Program-made: the position numbers and the translations under genes | In this document: positions 39,550 through 51,846 of the stretch, piece after piece | Numbering within the stretch: the first letter of the stretch is position 1 | Layout of the letters: each line of letters starts with the position of its first letter | From: Adiantum capillus-veneris | Taxonomy: Eukaryota > Streptophyta > Polypodiopsida > Polypodiales > Pteridaceae | DNA: 64,000 nucleotides | Direction of reading: 5' to 3' | NCBI GenBank assembly: GCA_014529385.2 | Contig: CM043944.1 | Span: forward strand, 58,026,768 to 58,090,767 | The notes under the pieces: generated by a model | The model's input: the letters and a program-made list of their open reading frames with translations, nothing else | Told to the model about the DNA's origin: nothing | Databases searched by the model: none

Positions 39550-41583
39550 ACAGATGGATTTGACAAAATACTGATTCAAATGTATATTAATTGCTATGAT
39601 TGTGAATATCTTAAAGAGTGAATATTTTAAATTTATCTAGAATAGTTTTCAATGAACGCATTTACTTTTTGTAGATGCATGCTTTTACACTTCCTTTGTA
39701 CCTTGTACATATTCTCTTCCTTCTCTTTTCATCATTTTATTTACCTCAAGTTTTATTCCTCCCTGTCCGTCCAAACATGATAGCTACAGCTACAGTTATG
39801 CTTTCATGGACGATTAATGGCGCTCATATGGATTACAAAATGGAGAGCTTCTACTTAGTGAATATTTTCTTCAAAGCCTATTGCCTCCTTCTATTAAGTT
39901 TGAAGGCTTGCAAGCAGTCGTTCAGACAGGGAGCTCTGAGTCTAAGGTCAATGTGTTGCCAAGATGGGATCATGAAGATCAAAAGCATTACCTTCTTGAC
40001 CATTCTCCATCCTCAGCTTACCACATTCTTCATTCGGATGACTATGTTTATGTGGTTGACAGTTTAGAAACAAGTGAAGAAGTCGGTGATTCTTCTATGT
40101 TCGCTACACCATGTAACAAAAGATCCACTCCATCACATTTAAATATTGATATTGATGAAGGTACAGACACAGTTGTTTTGGAGACAATGGAACTAACCAG
40201 GTCACCAGGACCCTTTCAAGACACACAAGATGGGGTGGAGCATACAAGGAAAGAGTATTCAAAGGATACATCCATCATTTCATGGATGAAAGACAAAGGT
40301 AAATCGTGCAAGTTGTTTCAACTTTTAGAGATTTGTGGACCTCCCAAAAAGGTTGATGAGCTCCCAAATGTTTATAATGGCAATGTTCGTTTCCAGCTTC
40401 CTCCAATTCACAACAATAAAAGGATGCTCGATATGGAGCAGAAGTACGACGGTCACCTTTGGTCTCGCCCAGCATCGACCAACATGGCCATAGATTGCAC
40501 TGTGTATTTGAGTTATTGTCTTGAAAGCCTTCAATGTAGCAGAGTGACATGCCCCTTTTACCTTGGTGAAAGGAGATACAATGATGCCTTCTTTCATGGA
40601 CATTTGGACAGACAAATCAGCATGGGCTATCCTGCCAATGAAGGTAAATCTAAAACAACCTGCCACTATTGTGACAGAACGGTCACTTTGTTCAAATGTT
40701 TGCAAGTGTATTATGTGATGCCAAAGGAAACAACAATAACACATTTGGTGATTCATCTGGAAGTGCATGACCACAATGTACAGCCAGGTACTAGAAGGGC
40801 AGCTCTTGAAAAGGTGCGCAATCTTGTTAAGATAGTTTTAAAGATTGAGAAGGGGGGTCCTAGAAAAGTATAGATGTTAGTTTCTCGTCAATTGCTATTC
40901 CAATCTTTGACTAAAGAAGATGATTTAGAAGCCATTGATGTAGAGCTTAACCATTTTCTTGAGGAAATGATGCCCCTTGTTCAAAATAGGGGATTCAAAA
41001 GTATTTTGTCAAATGAGAAAGCTAAATCGGGTCAAGTTGTTGATGATGGATACTATTGCTACAGAAATGGTGTGTTTTTTCATTCTTTCATGGAAGTCGT
41101 TTTCCGGGCCAGGGTGGACCTAACGACAAATGCTACGTATTCAAAATGTCCACAAAAGTACCTGCTTTTGGAGTTGAACTAGTCAATAGAATGAGACAAG
41201 GAGGGACAGGAGATTTGACTAGTGCTTGGGTGCACTTTGATCATCCTCATAGGATTGAACGATGGGCAACTATGTCCTGCTCGGTTTATGATCCTGGGTA
41301 AGTGAATTTATAAAAATATGTTAGATAGCATGTTTTGATATAAGACAGCTTTTATTACTCATTTGTTCTATGTGTACAGCATGCGAGCATTGCAGGTGAT
41401 TTCAATATGTGAATGTAAAGAAGAAGACGAAGAAACACAAATCTTGTTTTGGAGAAATTTAAATATAGTTATGGAGGGGTGTGGGCATGAACCAGCAAAC
41501 TTTGTTGGATTTATGTCTGATGAAGCTAGGGCTAATTGTCTAGCAATACCAGTTGTATACAATGGAGGATGGCATAACGTAAT
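39550..41583 (+). pseudogene. MULE-like transposase, N-terminal half
   Basis: The plus-strand coding region is readable from about 39800. An acidic N-terminus leads to a C-C-H-H zinc module (SKTTCHYCDRT then IHLEVHDHNV) of WRKY/GCM1 type, as found in Mutator-like transposases. Next comes a helical region, then FPGQGGPNDKCYVFKMSTK, FDHPHRIERWATMSC and SVYD. A canonical intron (GTAAGT at 41298, CAG at 41379) separates that from an exon with FWRNLNIVMEGCG and FVGFMSDEARAN, the second catalytic-Asp region. There is a TAG at 40871-40873 and a frameshift near 41100. The start codon is uncertain. Gypsy4 interrupts the exon just after the GFMSDEA block. The family assignment rests on motif recall, not a search. 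Confidence 0.65.
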
Positions 41584-41586
41584 TTT

Positions 41587-41980
41587 TGTGGTTCATCAAC
41601 ACAGAGAAAAATAAACCAAAGTACTACCCTAACCTCACATAACTCAAGACTACATTCATCTACAGCAAAGTGATACACAGAAGAGATATGATAGAGCAAG
41701 AACGTAACTCAGATTCACTCTATTCATCAAGAAAGAAACTACAACCTCAAACCATTACAATCGGATCCATACAAGCGCAGAGTCAGCTTATGAGCCTGCT
41801 TCACCTGAATGTGATTATAACAACCTCAGTCTTGGAATACAACCAACTGTTAAATATCCGATTTACCACAATACAATTGACCATAATCCGATCTATTACA
41901 ATCCAAAAAAGTATATCTGACTAACCAACAAACTACCTACAATTGACCAAATAACTCACATATTAGTGTGCCTGTCAACA
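41587..41980 (-). repeat. Gypsy4 3' LTR
   Basis: Partner of 49949-50354 with clear divergence, the oldest LTR pair in the window by eye. Confidence 0.92.
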
Positions 41981-42058
41981 CATGGCATGTCCCGGTGGTG
42001 GATTTTTTAGAAATCCGACTCGAATCCATAGACAAAAAAAAAAAGAGCTTGGACCACC

Positions 42059-44274
42059 CTAGACTGTATAATCCGCTTTAAAAACATCTCCAAACAGAAC
42101 TTCAAATACTAATTCCAACATAGCATGATCTTTCAACACATCAGTAATATCTTGTACTCCAACATTCTCAACAACTTCAAACACCTGCTCAAGTTTAGCC
42201 TCCACCCAATGCTCATCAACTCTTGACTTCTGAACTTTATTATTTGTCTCCAAAGTTTGGATAGATACATCAACCAATTCCTTCTGCTCAGAATCTGATT
42301 TCAATAAATGTGCTTCATCCCTGTGAAAATCCTATATTTTGTATTCCTCAAGTTGTTTTAAACAAAGGTCCTTCTCCTTCTTCAATTGCTCTACCTCCTA
42401 TAACAAATTAGCTTCATAAGTACTTACAAAACCAATTTTTACAACTTCATAGGAATATTTGACTATAGAAGTCAATCTCTCTCGCATAGCTTTCTAGACA
42501 TCATGCATCCCTTCTACCAGCTGTTGTCTTACCACATTCAAATCCCCTTCATCCATAAGAACCCCAGTGACACTAATCTCTTCATGAGCCAAAACTTGTT
42601 TCTCCAATTCTGCAAAGGCTTTAACCTCCACTGCAACATCTCATTCTCAGCTTGTAATTCTATATTTCTCACAGCAATCTGATCTAACTCAGAATTCACC
42701 CTTCCTTCCAAATCCTTGGTCCAATCCTGAAACATACCCAAGGACATCTTTACTTTTACGACTTCATGATGATGTAGCTGCAATTGACTCTCCAAATCTT
42801 TCTGATGTTTCCCCTTCATCTCCTCCAATCCTAGTTTCAAGGCCTCTACTAAATCCGTTTGTTGTTGCAACAAGACCTTAGATACCCCTGAATCAGCTAC
42901 ATTCTGCAGAGCTGCTCTTCCATTTGATGAGTAACAAAGCACTACAAAGATTGTAGCATTTTCACAGCTGTAGATGCATTAGAAATACTAGCTTCAGGTT
43001 TACATGAAGTGCTTGGCCCAACTCCTGCAAAATCTAAGGATTTAGCTACATTATGGACAGTAGCATTCAGCTTCCTTTTCTTAGGCATAGTAAAAGTTTT
43101 CCCAATCAGATTAACAGGGTTCTGAGCATCCACAACTAACTTCTGGTTGAACATTGGCAAATCTTCCAATATTGGCCTATACTCAAGACTGGATAAAACC
43201 TGTTGAGCCTCTTATTCAGAGTATCCTGCTAACACCAAATCATGAAAAGTCTTCAATTTCTCTGAATTTCCTGTAAATACTTCTGATTTCTGAGATTGTT
43301 TCCCTTGATCATGCACTTCTTCTAACTTAGTGATTGGAGTCTTGTTAGGCACAGACACCTCACCTGCATCCACCCTTATAGCAAAAGAAAATAATGCTGA
43401 CAAAAACGCAGACAATCTGCTACTAGACTGAGCTTTCAGTTTGTCAGTACTAAAAATATCAGATGGAATTCTGGCATAGACCCAATGGGTCCAACTCACT
43501 TTCCACCACTTTCAGCAAAACACAAAGGAGCATAATTATCCTTTGACATATAATCATACTTCGCCAAAAAAACACACTCTTTCCAAAAACCACTAAGTTG
43601 TTCCCGTCTACAATAATCAACATTCTTAAGAATGTAATATTGCCTTTCTCTCTAGGACCAAGTTCCTTCTTTAAATCATCATCTGAACATTTAGGCACTA
43701 CAGTAATAGAAATAACAGGTAACTGAAATACTTTAGAGATTACCCCCAGACTTAAAGTTAACTTTTCTGAAAGTGATCCCCTTGTTTTCCTCAATAACTC
43801 CATCTGTGTTTTTGCATATATGTTGGCTTTCCACTGAGCCCAAGGTAAAGTAGCAAAATCATACAACCAAATAGTCTTCAACCACTGTACATTTTTGTTA
43901 GCCTAACAATCAATTTCAACCTTAAAATCTGCAAAAGGCTCCATCAAACTCTGCAGCATCTTGTTGCAAGACAAAGGAGCTGCATCCTCCTCAGGCAACA
44001 ACTCGGTCTCATCCTTAGGGTTTGAATTGTTGACCCGCATAGTGACTCTATTTCTTCTCGGTCGCAGCTTTGAGGACTCCCCTTGATCATCATCAAGTGG
44101 AGGCTTCATAGCGGGAAATGCCTTGGCTTTTGGCACGGTGCAAGGTGTGGAGGGCGAAGCAAATTTGAATGCCTGCGGGATATACATGCAGGATAATTTG
44201 ATGCGAGAATTCAGACACACATACCCGCGTTTCCAAGTAATTGAAGTGAGTAATGCTTCCCTCACTTTAATCAT
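42059..44274 (-). pseudogene. Gypsy4 ORF3 downstream of integrase, coiled-coil and NLS-like
   Basis: After the integrase tail the minus strand stays coding-like for about 2.2 kb, or roughly 740 codons, in broken pieces: 44274-43903, 43881-43459 (same frame, one stop between), 43499-43212, 43169-42942, 42942-42538 and 42304-42059. The N-terminal part has a charged PRRNRVTMRV region and a globular stretch with WLYDFATLPWAQWKANIYAK. Then comes a nuclear-localisation-like PKKRKL, then a long heptad-rich segment (LVEALKLGLEEMKGKHQKDL, ELDQIAVRNIELQAENEMLQ) and another helical region. It has no transmembrane segment or Env-like feature, so it is not an obvious envelope gene. It recalls extra ORFs in Tat/Ogre and Athila elements only by position. 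Function unknown. Confidence 0.6.
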
Positions 44275-44323
44275 AGCCCTTAGTGGAGAATAACATGCAC
44301 ACAGTTCAAAGCTATTTTCAAAT

Positions 44324-45444
44324 TCAAACGTTTTTTAAAATATCCGATCCAGTAAAATGCAAGACAACACAATCTGACCAAGTAAAGTTCGAGCCAGCAA
44401 AATACGACCCAATACCTAACTGGATTCCAAGTACTTTAAAAAAAAAAGAAGTTTTAACAACAACCTGCTCCCTTGGATTATGCAAGAATCCAGAAACTTC
44501 ACACAAGGCAGAATCTACAACAATAGATTTAAGCCAATCTAGATGAGGTGGCTTTCCTTGAAATTTCTTCAACCTGAAACCATTTACAAGCTTGTCCACT
44601 TTAGTTCCAAATACATCAGCCACAATAAATGTACCTTGACCCAAATCCTGAACAATCTGATAAGGTCCTTTATATCTCAAATTCAACTTACCAGGATGAG
44701 GACCATTTAGGAGTCATTTTCTCAGTAGTGACTCTGAGACTAGGGACCACAAATTCCATAGGTACCACAGATTCAAGATCATAGACCATCTGAAAGGAGT
44801 CATACCTGTTGTCACCTTAAAGGCTGTTCTGAAAGACCATAAAGCAAAATCCAACTTTTCATCCCAGTCCTTCTTATTCTCCTGAACAATCTTCTTCAAA
44901 ATGTTAATAAGTGTTTTGTTGGTACTCTCAGCTTGTCCATTTGCCTGAGGATGATAAGGTGTAGATTTTTTGTGCATAATTATGTAAGTTTTGGTAAGCT
45001 CAGAATAACTTCATTCAAAAAATGTGTCCCCTTGTCACTTACCAACTCAATAGAACATCCAAACCTGGTCATAATGTTGTGATATAGGAACTTAGCTACA
45101 CTTTGAGCCTTATTGTCTTTTAAAGAAACAACTTCCACCCACTTAGTACAATAATCAATGGAAGCCAAAATATACTTGCACCCTTTACTAGTAGTAGATT
45201 CTACAAGCCCAACAAAATCCATACCCCACTTTTGAAATGGTTCCAATGGTAAAATAGGATGATCTGTCATCCTATCCCTAGAATCAAGTTGACCAAATTG
45301 TTGACATACCACACAACTCTTAGCATAAGAATGAGCATCCTTTAATACAATAGGCCACCATAAACCAGCCTGTAAAATATTTTTACATGTAATGTCACCT
45401 GAAAAATGATCCCATGCTTCCCCAAAATGAGCTTCTTGCAACAC
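44324..45444 (-). pseudogene. Gypsy4 pol, integrase and C-terminal tail
   Basis: The zinc site is read as HFSGDITCKNILQ with CVVCQQFG. The core has KWGMDFVGLV and SIDYCTKWVEV (Asp), ELVSDKGTHF (second Asp), then a frame change at about 44978 and STPYHPQANGQAESTNK with the catalytic Glu. A tail at 44686-44324 (RYKGPYQIVQDLGQGTF) is the GPY/F-like module. Stops and shifts at 44978 and 44700 make it non-functional. Confidence 0.88.
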
Positions 45445-45824
45445 AGCTGACTACTCAAAATCAGGTACACATCTCCTAATTACCTGATCAATTCCTTTCC
45501 GATATAAGGCTCCGGCAATAGCCAAAAAAGGTCTACTAGTAAGAGCAAATTTCCTCCTTTGATCTATAGAAAACTCAGTGGGCATGATGCCATCAGTTAA
45601 GAAAATCAGCATCTGATCATACCAAGAATAAAAAATAGAACTTTGTACTTCAAATAATTCTGCTTCTGGTAAATCATCGTGAACTCCTGTAGGTTCTTCT
45701 CCTTTCTCAATCCGACTTAAATAGTCTCAACTATGGCATGCTCTTTTCCAGGTGTATGTACAATTACAAAGTCAAACTCCTGTAATAGCAATATCCAACT
45801 TGCCAACCTTCCTGTAAGTAAAGG

Positions 45825-47402
45825 CTACTTGATAAGATATAACAAAGCTTGGTGATCAACATGTAGGATAACTCGATTGCATAGAAGATAGTGCTTGAAT
45901 TTAGTCAGACCATAAACCATTCCTAAGGTTTCTCTTTCAGTAACTGCATAGCTCCTTTCAGCAGGAGTTAACACCCTGCTTGCATAATAGACAGGTTGCA
46001 ACCATCCTCTACTCTTTTCCTGCATCAAAACAGCTCCAATAGCCACATCCGAGGCATTAACAAAAAATGGAATGGCAATATCCAATCAAGAGGTTGCAAA
46101 AATTGGAGCAACTGATAGCATCTTCTTCAGCATTTTGAATGATTTTTCTTGAGGTTCAGACCATACAAAAGCTACATGCTTTTTGGTCAAGTGAGTAAGA
46201 GGCATGCAAACATTGACCAGATATCTAATGTACCTGCTAATGCTATTTGACCGATCCACAAACCTGCTCAATTATTTAACTGATAGGTGCTTGAGCTGAT
46301 TGAATCACCTCAATAATTTTTTCATATATGGACATCCCCTCCTGAGATACCACATGGCCTAACAAAACACCACTTTTGACAGCCATTACACTTTTGTAAG
46401 GATTCAAAGAGAGTCTGAACATCTGACATCTTTCAAAGCACAACTTTAGATGATGAAGATGCAAATCCCTTTTACCAAACACTAAGAAGTCATCCACAAA
46501 ATCTCTCATAACATCCTGCAAATAAGGCTCAAATGTTTTATAAGCTATAAAATTAAATGATGGTGGTCCATTCTTGAGACCAAAATTCATAAGTGTAGAT
46601 GCAAAAGCTCCCCAATCTGTTATGAATGTTGTTTTGTGATGATCCTCCTCGGCCACTGTGATCTGATTGTACCCTAAAAAACCATCAAGAAACTATACAT
46701 TTCTTTCTATGCTACTGTATCCAAAATGGCATCACAAAAGGGCATTGGAAATAGATCAATGATAGTGGCCGCATTCAATTTTCTATAGTCAACACAAACT
46801 CTGATGTTTCCATTTTTCTTGGGTACCACAATGATTGGTGACAACCATGTAACTTCATGGATTGGTTTGATAAACCCAACTACTAACAACTTATCAATCT
46901 CCTGCTTGACCTGTTGTGCAAAATTAGGATTCATCCTATATCTTTGCTGCACAATCGGAACTGCATCTTCTCTCAAATTAATATGATGCTGATGCAACAT
47001 TGGATCAATCCCTTTAACATATGAGTAATCCCAAGAAAATGCATTCTTATATTCCAACAACATCTGCAACAAATCATGTAGAAATCCTCCATCCACATAA
47101 ATACTAACATTGACCATTTTAGGATCATCCTTAGTTCCCAAATTCAATTCCTTTAATTCATCTTGTTGAACTCTTTTAGAGCCACCAAACCTCTTGTTAT
47201 AGATCTTCTCCACCATGTATCTGGCATCCTTTTCTTCCTGTTGAACTTCCTCTTTAGTAGTAGAAGATACACTCTGATCCATTAACTTGAGTATGTCGGA
47301 TCCCTGAATTTCCTGACCCAAACTAGGTTTAACAACAATCTCTTCAAGTTCTTGTTTCTTTTGCAAGATACCTGCAATATCCACCTCAAAAACTGGAACC
47401 AT
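45825..47402 (-). pseudogene. Gypsy4 pol, reverse transcriptase and RNase H
   Basis: An acidic linker (47402 downward) precedes FSWDYSYVKGIDP, WLSPIIVVPKKNGNIRVCVD and YRKLNAATIIDLFPMPFCDA, ending at a stop at 46707. The next frame (46656-46276) has ITDWGAFAS, FVDDFLVFG as the catalytic motif and LLGHVVSQEGM. The RNase H at 46085-45825 has FFVNASDVAIGAVLMQ and YYASRVLTPAERSYAV. At least three stops or shifts interrupt the chain. No archaeal-type RNase H was found in the ~380 bp before the integrase. Confidence 0.88.
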
Positions 47403-47439
47403 AGTTAGATTAGCCTACAAAAAGACTTCCTCCTCATCA

Positions 47440-48099
47440 TCCTCCACTTCTGTAGCCAAATTAATAGATTGGGCAAACAATGGCCTTTCTTTGCCAGGAA
47501 TATGCTTTCTCCCCAACATAAGAATAGTGATTACCTATTTGCCCTTGGTAAGAACCACCTGATTCTCACCCCAATCTTGTTTTACCTTGGCTAACCTGAA
47601 CCAAGGCCTTCCCAACAACATTTCATAAGAAGCATCTCCTTCCTTCATCCTTTAATCTGAATGGAAGGGTTCCTCAAAATACCCACAGGCTGGACACTTC
47701 TCTAGTCTGCCATTTTGACTTGAAAAGGTGTCGGCTCCAACTTCCCTAAGCCCATTGTAAGATACACTGACTCATGTAGAATATTGACTCCTGATCCTCC
47801 ATCCAACAGTACCTCATCAAATATCCTCTCTTGTAAGGTAACTTTAATAACAAGAACTACAAAATCCACATCAGAAGGATGAATTGTGGTTCTCCCATTT
47901 GCTGAGTCAGAATTGCATAGTGCTTACCCAGCAGTTTATGCAACAACCTATCTTTAAAGGTTGGAACGATAGAAGGAATTTGATCCAAAGATAAATATAA
48001 AGGAGAGTTAATGGGTACCTCAAACCAATCAGGTTCAGATACTTCAACCCCTTGCGGGTGTTGTCGTGGTTCATCGAAAGAATCAAAATTATCCTCCAA
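47440..48099 (-). pseudogene. Gypsy4 protease region
   Basis: Frames on the minus strand give LLDGGSGVNILHESVYLTM (the D-G-G-S-G active-site block), VKMADQRSVQPVGIL and MLLGRPWFRLAK, the flap and the ILGRPW-like end of a gypsy aspartic protease. The region is broken by stops near 47650 and 47540. An upstream piece (48099-47857) links it to gag. Confidence 0.75.
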
Positions 48100-48504
48100 A
48101 TCTGATGCTACTGCTTCTTCTGAACATGCTTATGCACCCAATCTCATACCCCTTTTTGCTACTCCTAGTCAATAGGACCCTTGGCCTTAGACCTTGTTAC
48201 AACCAATACCTCAATCTCCTACTCCAGGTGCTCTGGATTATTGCAACTAATTTCTTCCTCTTCATAATCCTCAATCTGGACTATTGACTCTGATAAAATT
48301 TTTGGTCCCTGATAAATCGAAATATCAATGATAATGAAATTATCTTGTGACTAAGGTTGATTTTGGGGAGGTTGTGGAGGACTTGCTTGCTGGTTCTCCT
48401 GATTAAAAGGAACAGCTGGAATACCAAAAAAATGAGAAAAGCATGAAGGGAGAGACTAGCAAAAGTCCGTCAAGGCCACGATGAAAAATAGGCATCACCG
48501 ACTT

Positions 48505-49387
48505 TTAGTTAGGAGAGAGTAATGCACAACAGAGACCAACCCAATGATTATGATCACCATAGTAGACACAAGGCATCACCCCTTGGGGTCTTCTTTGATT
48601 GTTGTCTTGGTTTCTCCCAAGTGCTCTTTGATTTCCCTGACCAGGTGGTCTTCCTCTAAATGGAGCCACTTGATTAGCCTCAACTGAAGCACTACCTCGC
48701 CCAGTATTAGAAGGTCGTTTATTCCTCTGCTTTGGATTATACCAACACTGAGCAGTTGTATGACCATCCTTCTCACAAATTTCACAGAACCTTTTTCTCT
48801 TTAGGAGCAATTACCGAATATCCGATACTCTTTAATTGTTGAATCAAATCAACTTCAGCACATGTCTTATCTTTATTTTTCTTATCATGAGTCTTTTTCT
48901 TTTTCTTTTGATCCTCATCATCAGATGGATTCTCTAAATCAGATTAGAAAGAAGAAGTTGTACCTAAACTAGAACCAGATTCAAAATGTTTGCTTCCTCT
49001 TCTGCTAGACTTGGTCATGCCAAGCCTTTTCTCAACTTTGGATGCAGCATGTACTAAGTTATTAAAACCACCTGCAATAATAATACTGGCCACTTCACTC
49101 TCAATATCACTATTTAAACCTTTCACAAAATAGCCATCTAACATCTCATTAGTGGGTCGTTCATTACCTTGTAATCTTTTAACAAAAATCATGAATTTCT
49201 GAGCAAAATCCTCTACAAGCATGGTACCTTGTTTGATACAAGGCAGCTTTCTTAAAATGTCTGTAGGAGTTTTCTCCTTTTTGAATTTTGTAAAAAAGGA
49301 TTCTCTAAGTGCATTATAAGTAGCAAAGTGAGCCATACCATATTGGCTAAACCAATCTCGTGGCCTTACCTTCCAATGTAGCTGCAA
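48505..49387 (-). pseudogene. Gypsy4 gag with zinc knuckle
   Basis: The frame at 49387-48944 contains a retrotransposon gag domain (DWFSQYGMAHFATYNALRES, then KLPCIKQGTMLVEDFAQKF). After a stop, 48810-48505 carries a CCHC zinc knuckle (CEICEKDGHTTAQC) and a Gly/Arg/Gln-rich tail. It is followed by the protease region. The N-terminal part lies in 49387-49847 in other frames. Confidence 0.85.
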
Positions 49388-49948
49388 ATTGTTGTAAATT
49401 GATAGGATCCGTGTACATCACCTGATATCCACTAGCTTTCCATCGTGTTTCAAATTGCGCCATTTGACAATTTGCATCTTACTAAGACTTTCCTCTGAAT
49501 TTTGCTGATTTAATTTGCGGATTAGGAGGTGGTTGGGCCATGGGGATAGGATTTGGAATTCTTGTAGGTCTTTGCCTATTAGAAATGCTCAAAGGGTCAA
49601 AGTGGAGTCGTCTTCTACTTCTTGTAGGTCCTCCTATCAAGAGTAACACCCCAACAAATTGCCTCACTGACCTTCCCTCTGCTGTGCCAGAACTCTCCGC
49701 ACCAAAATTTAACAGTGGTTCTTCAGGTGGTGAATCGATTCCACAATCATCAGGAATAGCATCATAATGAAATGGATCTATGTTGCCTGCTATGGCTCGA
49801 GTCCTTGTATAATATATGCGAGAGATTCTCCTACCCCTCTCGGTCATGCATCATCCCAGAAAAACATCCATAAAAGAGAAAAAGAATACCAAACAACTGC
49901 TTACGACCTCAGAAAAGAGGACATAACCCGCAGGATCGCCAAATGTGT

Positions 49949-50354
49949 TGTGGTTCATCAACACAGAGAAAACTAAACCAAAGTACTACCCTTAACCTCA
50001 CATAACTCAAGACTACATTCAGCTACAGAAAAGTGATACACAGAAGAGATATAATAGAGCAAGAAAGTAACTCAAACAGAGCTCAAATTCACTCTGTTCA
50101 TCAACAAAGAAACTACAACCTCAACCCATTACAATCGGATCCATACAAGCGCAGAGTGAGCTTATAAGCATGCTTCACCTGAATGTTGTTATAACAACCT
50201 CAGTCTTGGAATACAACCAGCTGTTAAATATTCAATTTACCACACTACGACTGACCATAATCCGATCTATTACAATCTGACAAAGTATATCCGACTAACC
50301 AACAAACTACATCTGATTGATCAAATAACTGACATACTAGTGTGCATGTCAACA
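49949..50354 (-). repeat. Gypsy4 5' LTR
   Basis: Partner of 41587-41980. On the minus strand it is followed by TTTGGCGATCCTGCGGG, a probable PBS beginning TGG. Confidence 0.9.
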
Positions 50355-50355
50355 A

Positions 50356-51846
50356 TAATGGAGGGGAGGGAGCGCTCATGTCTTTTCCATTGGGAGCAAA
50401 GTCTACACAAACACACATAAAAACCTGTTGCTACAGAAAGACAAATGCATCACATTGAAATGTGTGAAGCATGGCGCTTATAAAAGACTACAAATGAGGC
50501 CTCCCGTATAGCTTACACAATACGAGAATGGTGGGTGAAATATGTGACAGGGGATAATAAAAAGGCTATAGAGAGATGGTTTAATTGGTGGGAGCAACAG
50601 ATTGCCCATTGGGGAAGCGTTGAGACAATGGTATATCAATCATTTTTTTGGTTCTTATTAAATACATGAAAACATAGATTTACATATATATGGTTTTAAT
50701 CGTTTTGTATTTATAGGTCAATAAGAGTCCATGAGAGAAATCTCAAATTCCAATTATAAACTTGTCATAGAGCATCCATGCTAGTTGGCTGGCAAGTGAA
50801 GGTGGTAAACGTAAAATCTCACTTTATGATGCATGTGTCGTGAAGTTTTGAATGCATATATTCAATGTGTAAAAATATTGGGATACACCACAGGCAGATA
50901 CATTGGAACGGACCCTTCCATAGAAGAAATGATGGCCAGTTCCAAATGCAGAGAATCTCCAAATCTAACTCATTTTGTGAGTACATTAAAAGGCTTGGTT
51001 GTTGGTAGTCCTTTGTAGGAGGAGCCTGTGATGAAAGTAACAAAGAGGCAGTACAACAGAAGAAGAAAACAAGTGCAGTCGGTACAAGCCTGGATATGTA
51101 ATGGAAGCAAGATAGCACAAAACCAGAGGGAGGCCATGGAGTATACATTTTGATAGAGAGGATAATGAAGAAGTATATGTTGTCACTGACAATGAAGCAG
51201 GAAAGATCATTGCAGTGCAGTCTGGGGAGAATTCAGCAAGGTGTATTCAAGAGGTTGAAGTTTCCCGTGAAGAGTGGGCTTTACGAAGGATGCCAACCAA
51301 TTGCATGAGAAAATGTTTTGGAATGGTAGGGAAGAAAAGTTGTGGTAACAAATTACAGAGCCGTCGAGTGGGAATGGTTGCTCCCTGTTTTTTGTTTGAG
51401 AGAACTTTTAAAGACAAGACAATTGCACAGTGGATATGGTTTTGCAATTGTCCAGAGGCAAGTTAAATTCTCACCAGTCATTCCTACTTTTTGGCAAGTG
51501 GATATTGGAACCAACTTATCAAAGGAAGATAGTGGCAGCTTGGTACAAAGTGGATTTCAATTTGCAAATTTTGCAACACCACTACGATGCATGAACAATA
51601 CAAATGCTTCTCTTACACAAGGAGGCTCCAATAGCAGGAAGCATAAGTGGAAACATAGTATTTCCAAGAAGCACAAAAGAGATTGGAGTCAGCTGCAAGT
51701 ATGGTTGCAATGTTCTTGGATGAGAAACTAGAATGTGAACAACAAATAGTTTTTCGGGTATTGACAGAGAGTTGTTATGACGTACACATTAAGGTAGAAC
51801 CTAGTTTTACCTGTCCTGATTTTCAGAAGAGAAAATCTACACATAA
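50356..51846 (+). pseudogene. MULE-like transposase, C-terminal half with truncated SWIM-like end
   Basis: It continues the exon interrupted by gypsy4 with MEGRERSCLFHWEQSLHKHT, the Cys...His block after the second catalytic Asp in MULE transposases. It then reads IREWWVKYVTGDNKKAIERW and NWWEQQIAHWG. A likely intron spans 50631-50716. Later frames give KRKISLYDACV, GRYIGTDPSIEEM and RKCFGMVGKKSCGNKLQ. The last readable stretch, YDVHIKVEPSFTCPDFQKRK, resembles the start of a SWIM zinc finger (CxC...CxH), but relic gypsy sequence replaces the CxH half at about 51846. Several frameshifts and stops are present. Confidence 0.6.

Larger units (their letters stand above)
41587..50354 (-). mobile_element. 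Older Ty3/gypsy retrotransposon with an extra ORF3, 'gypsy4'
   Basis: LTRs at 41587-41980 (394 bp) and 49949-50354 (406 bp) begin TGTGGTTCATCAAC and end GTCAACA, with many substitutions and indels between them. TAAT flanks both sides, three or one base away from the LTR tips. On the minus strand the order is gag, protease, RT, a single RNase H, integrase, then a long ORF3. There are many stops and shifts. It lacks the second RNase H of gypsy1-3, and its RT region (FSWDYSYVKGIDP) looks like the Athila/Phygy/Selgy side of the plant non-chromovirus gypsy elements. Confidence 0.9.

Noticed and set aside
42059-44274. Gypsy4 ORF3 considered as an envelope gene
   Set aside because: No signal peptide, membrane span or cysteine pattern. 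It has coiled coils and an NLS-like motif instead.
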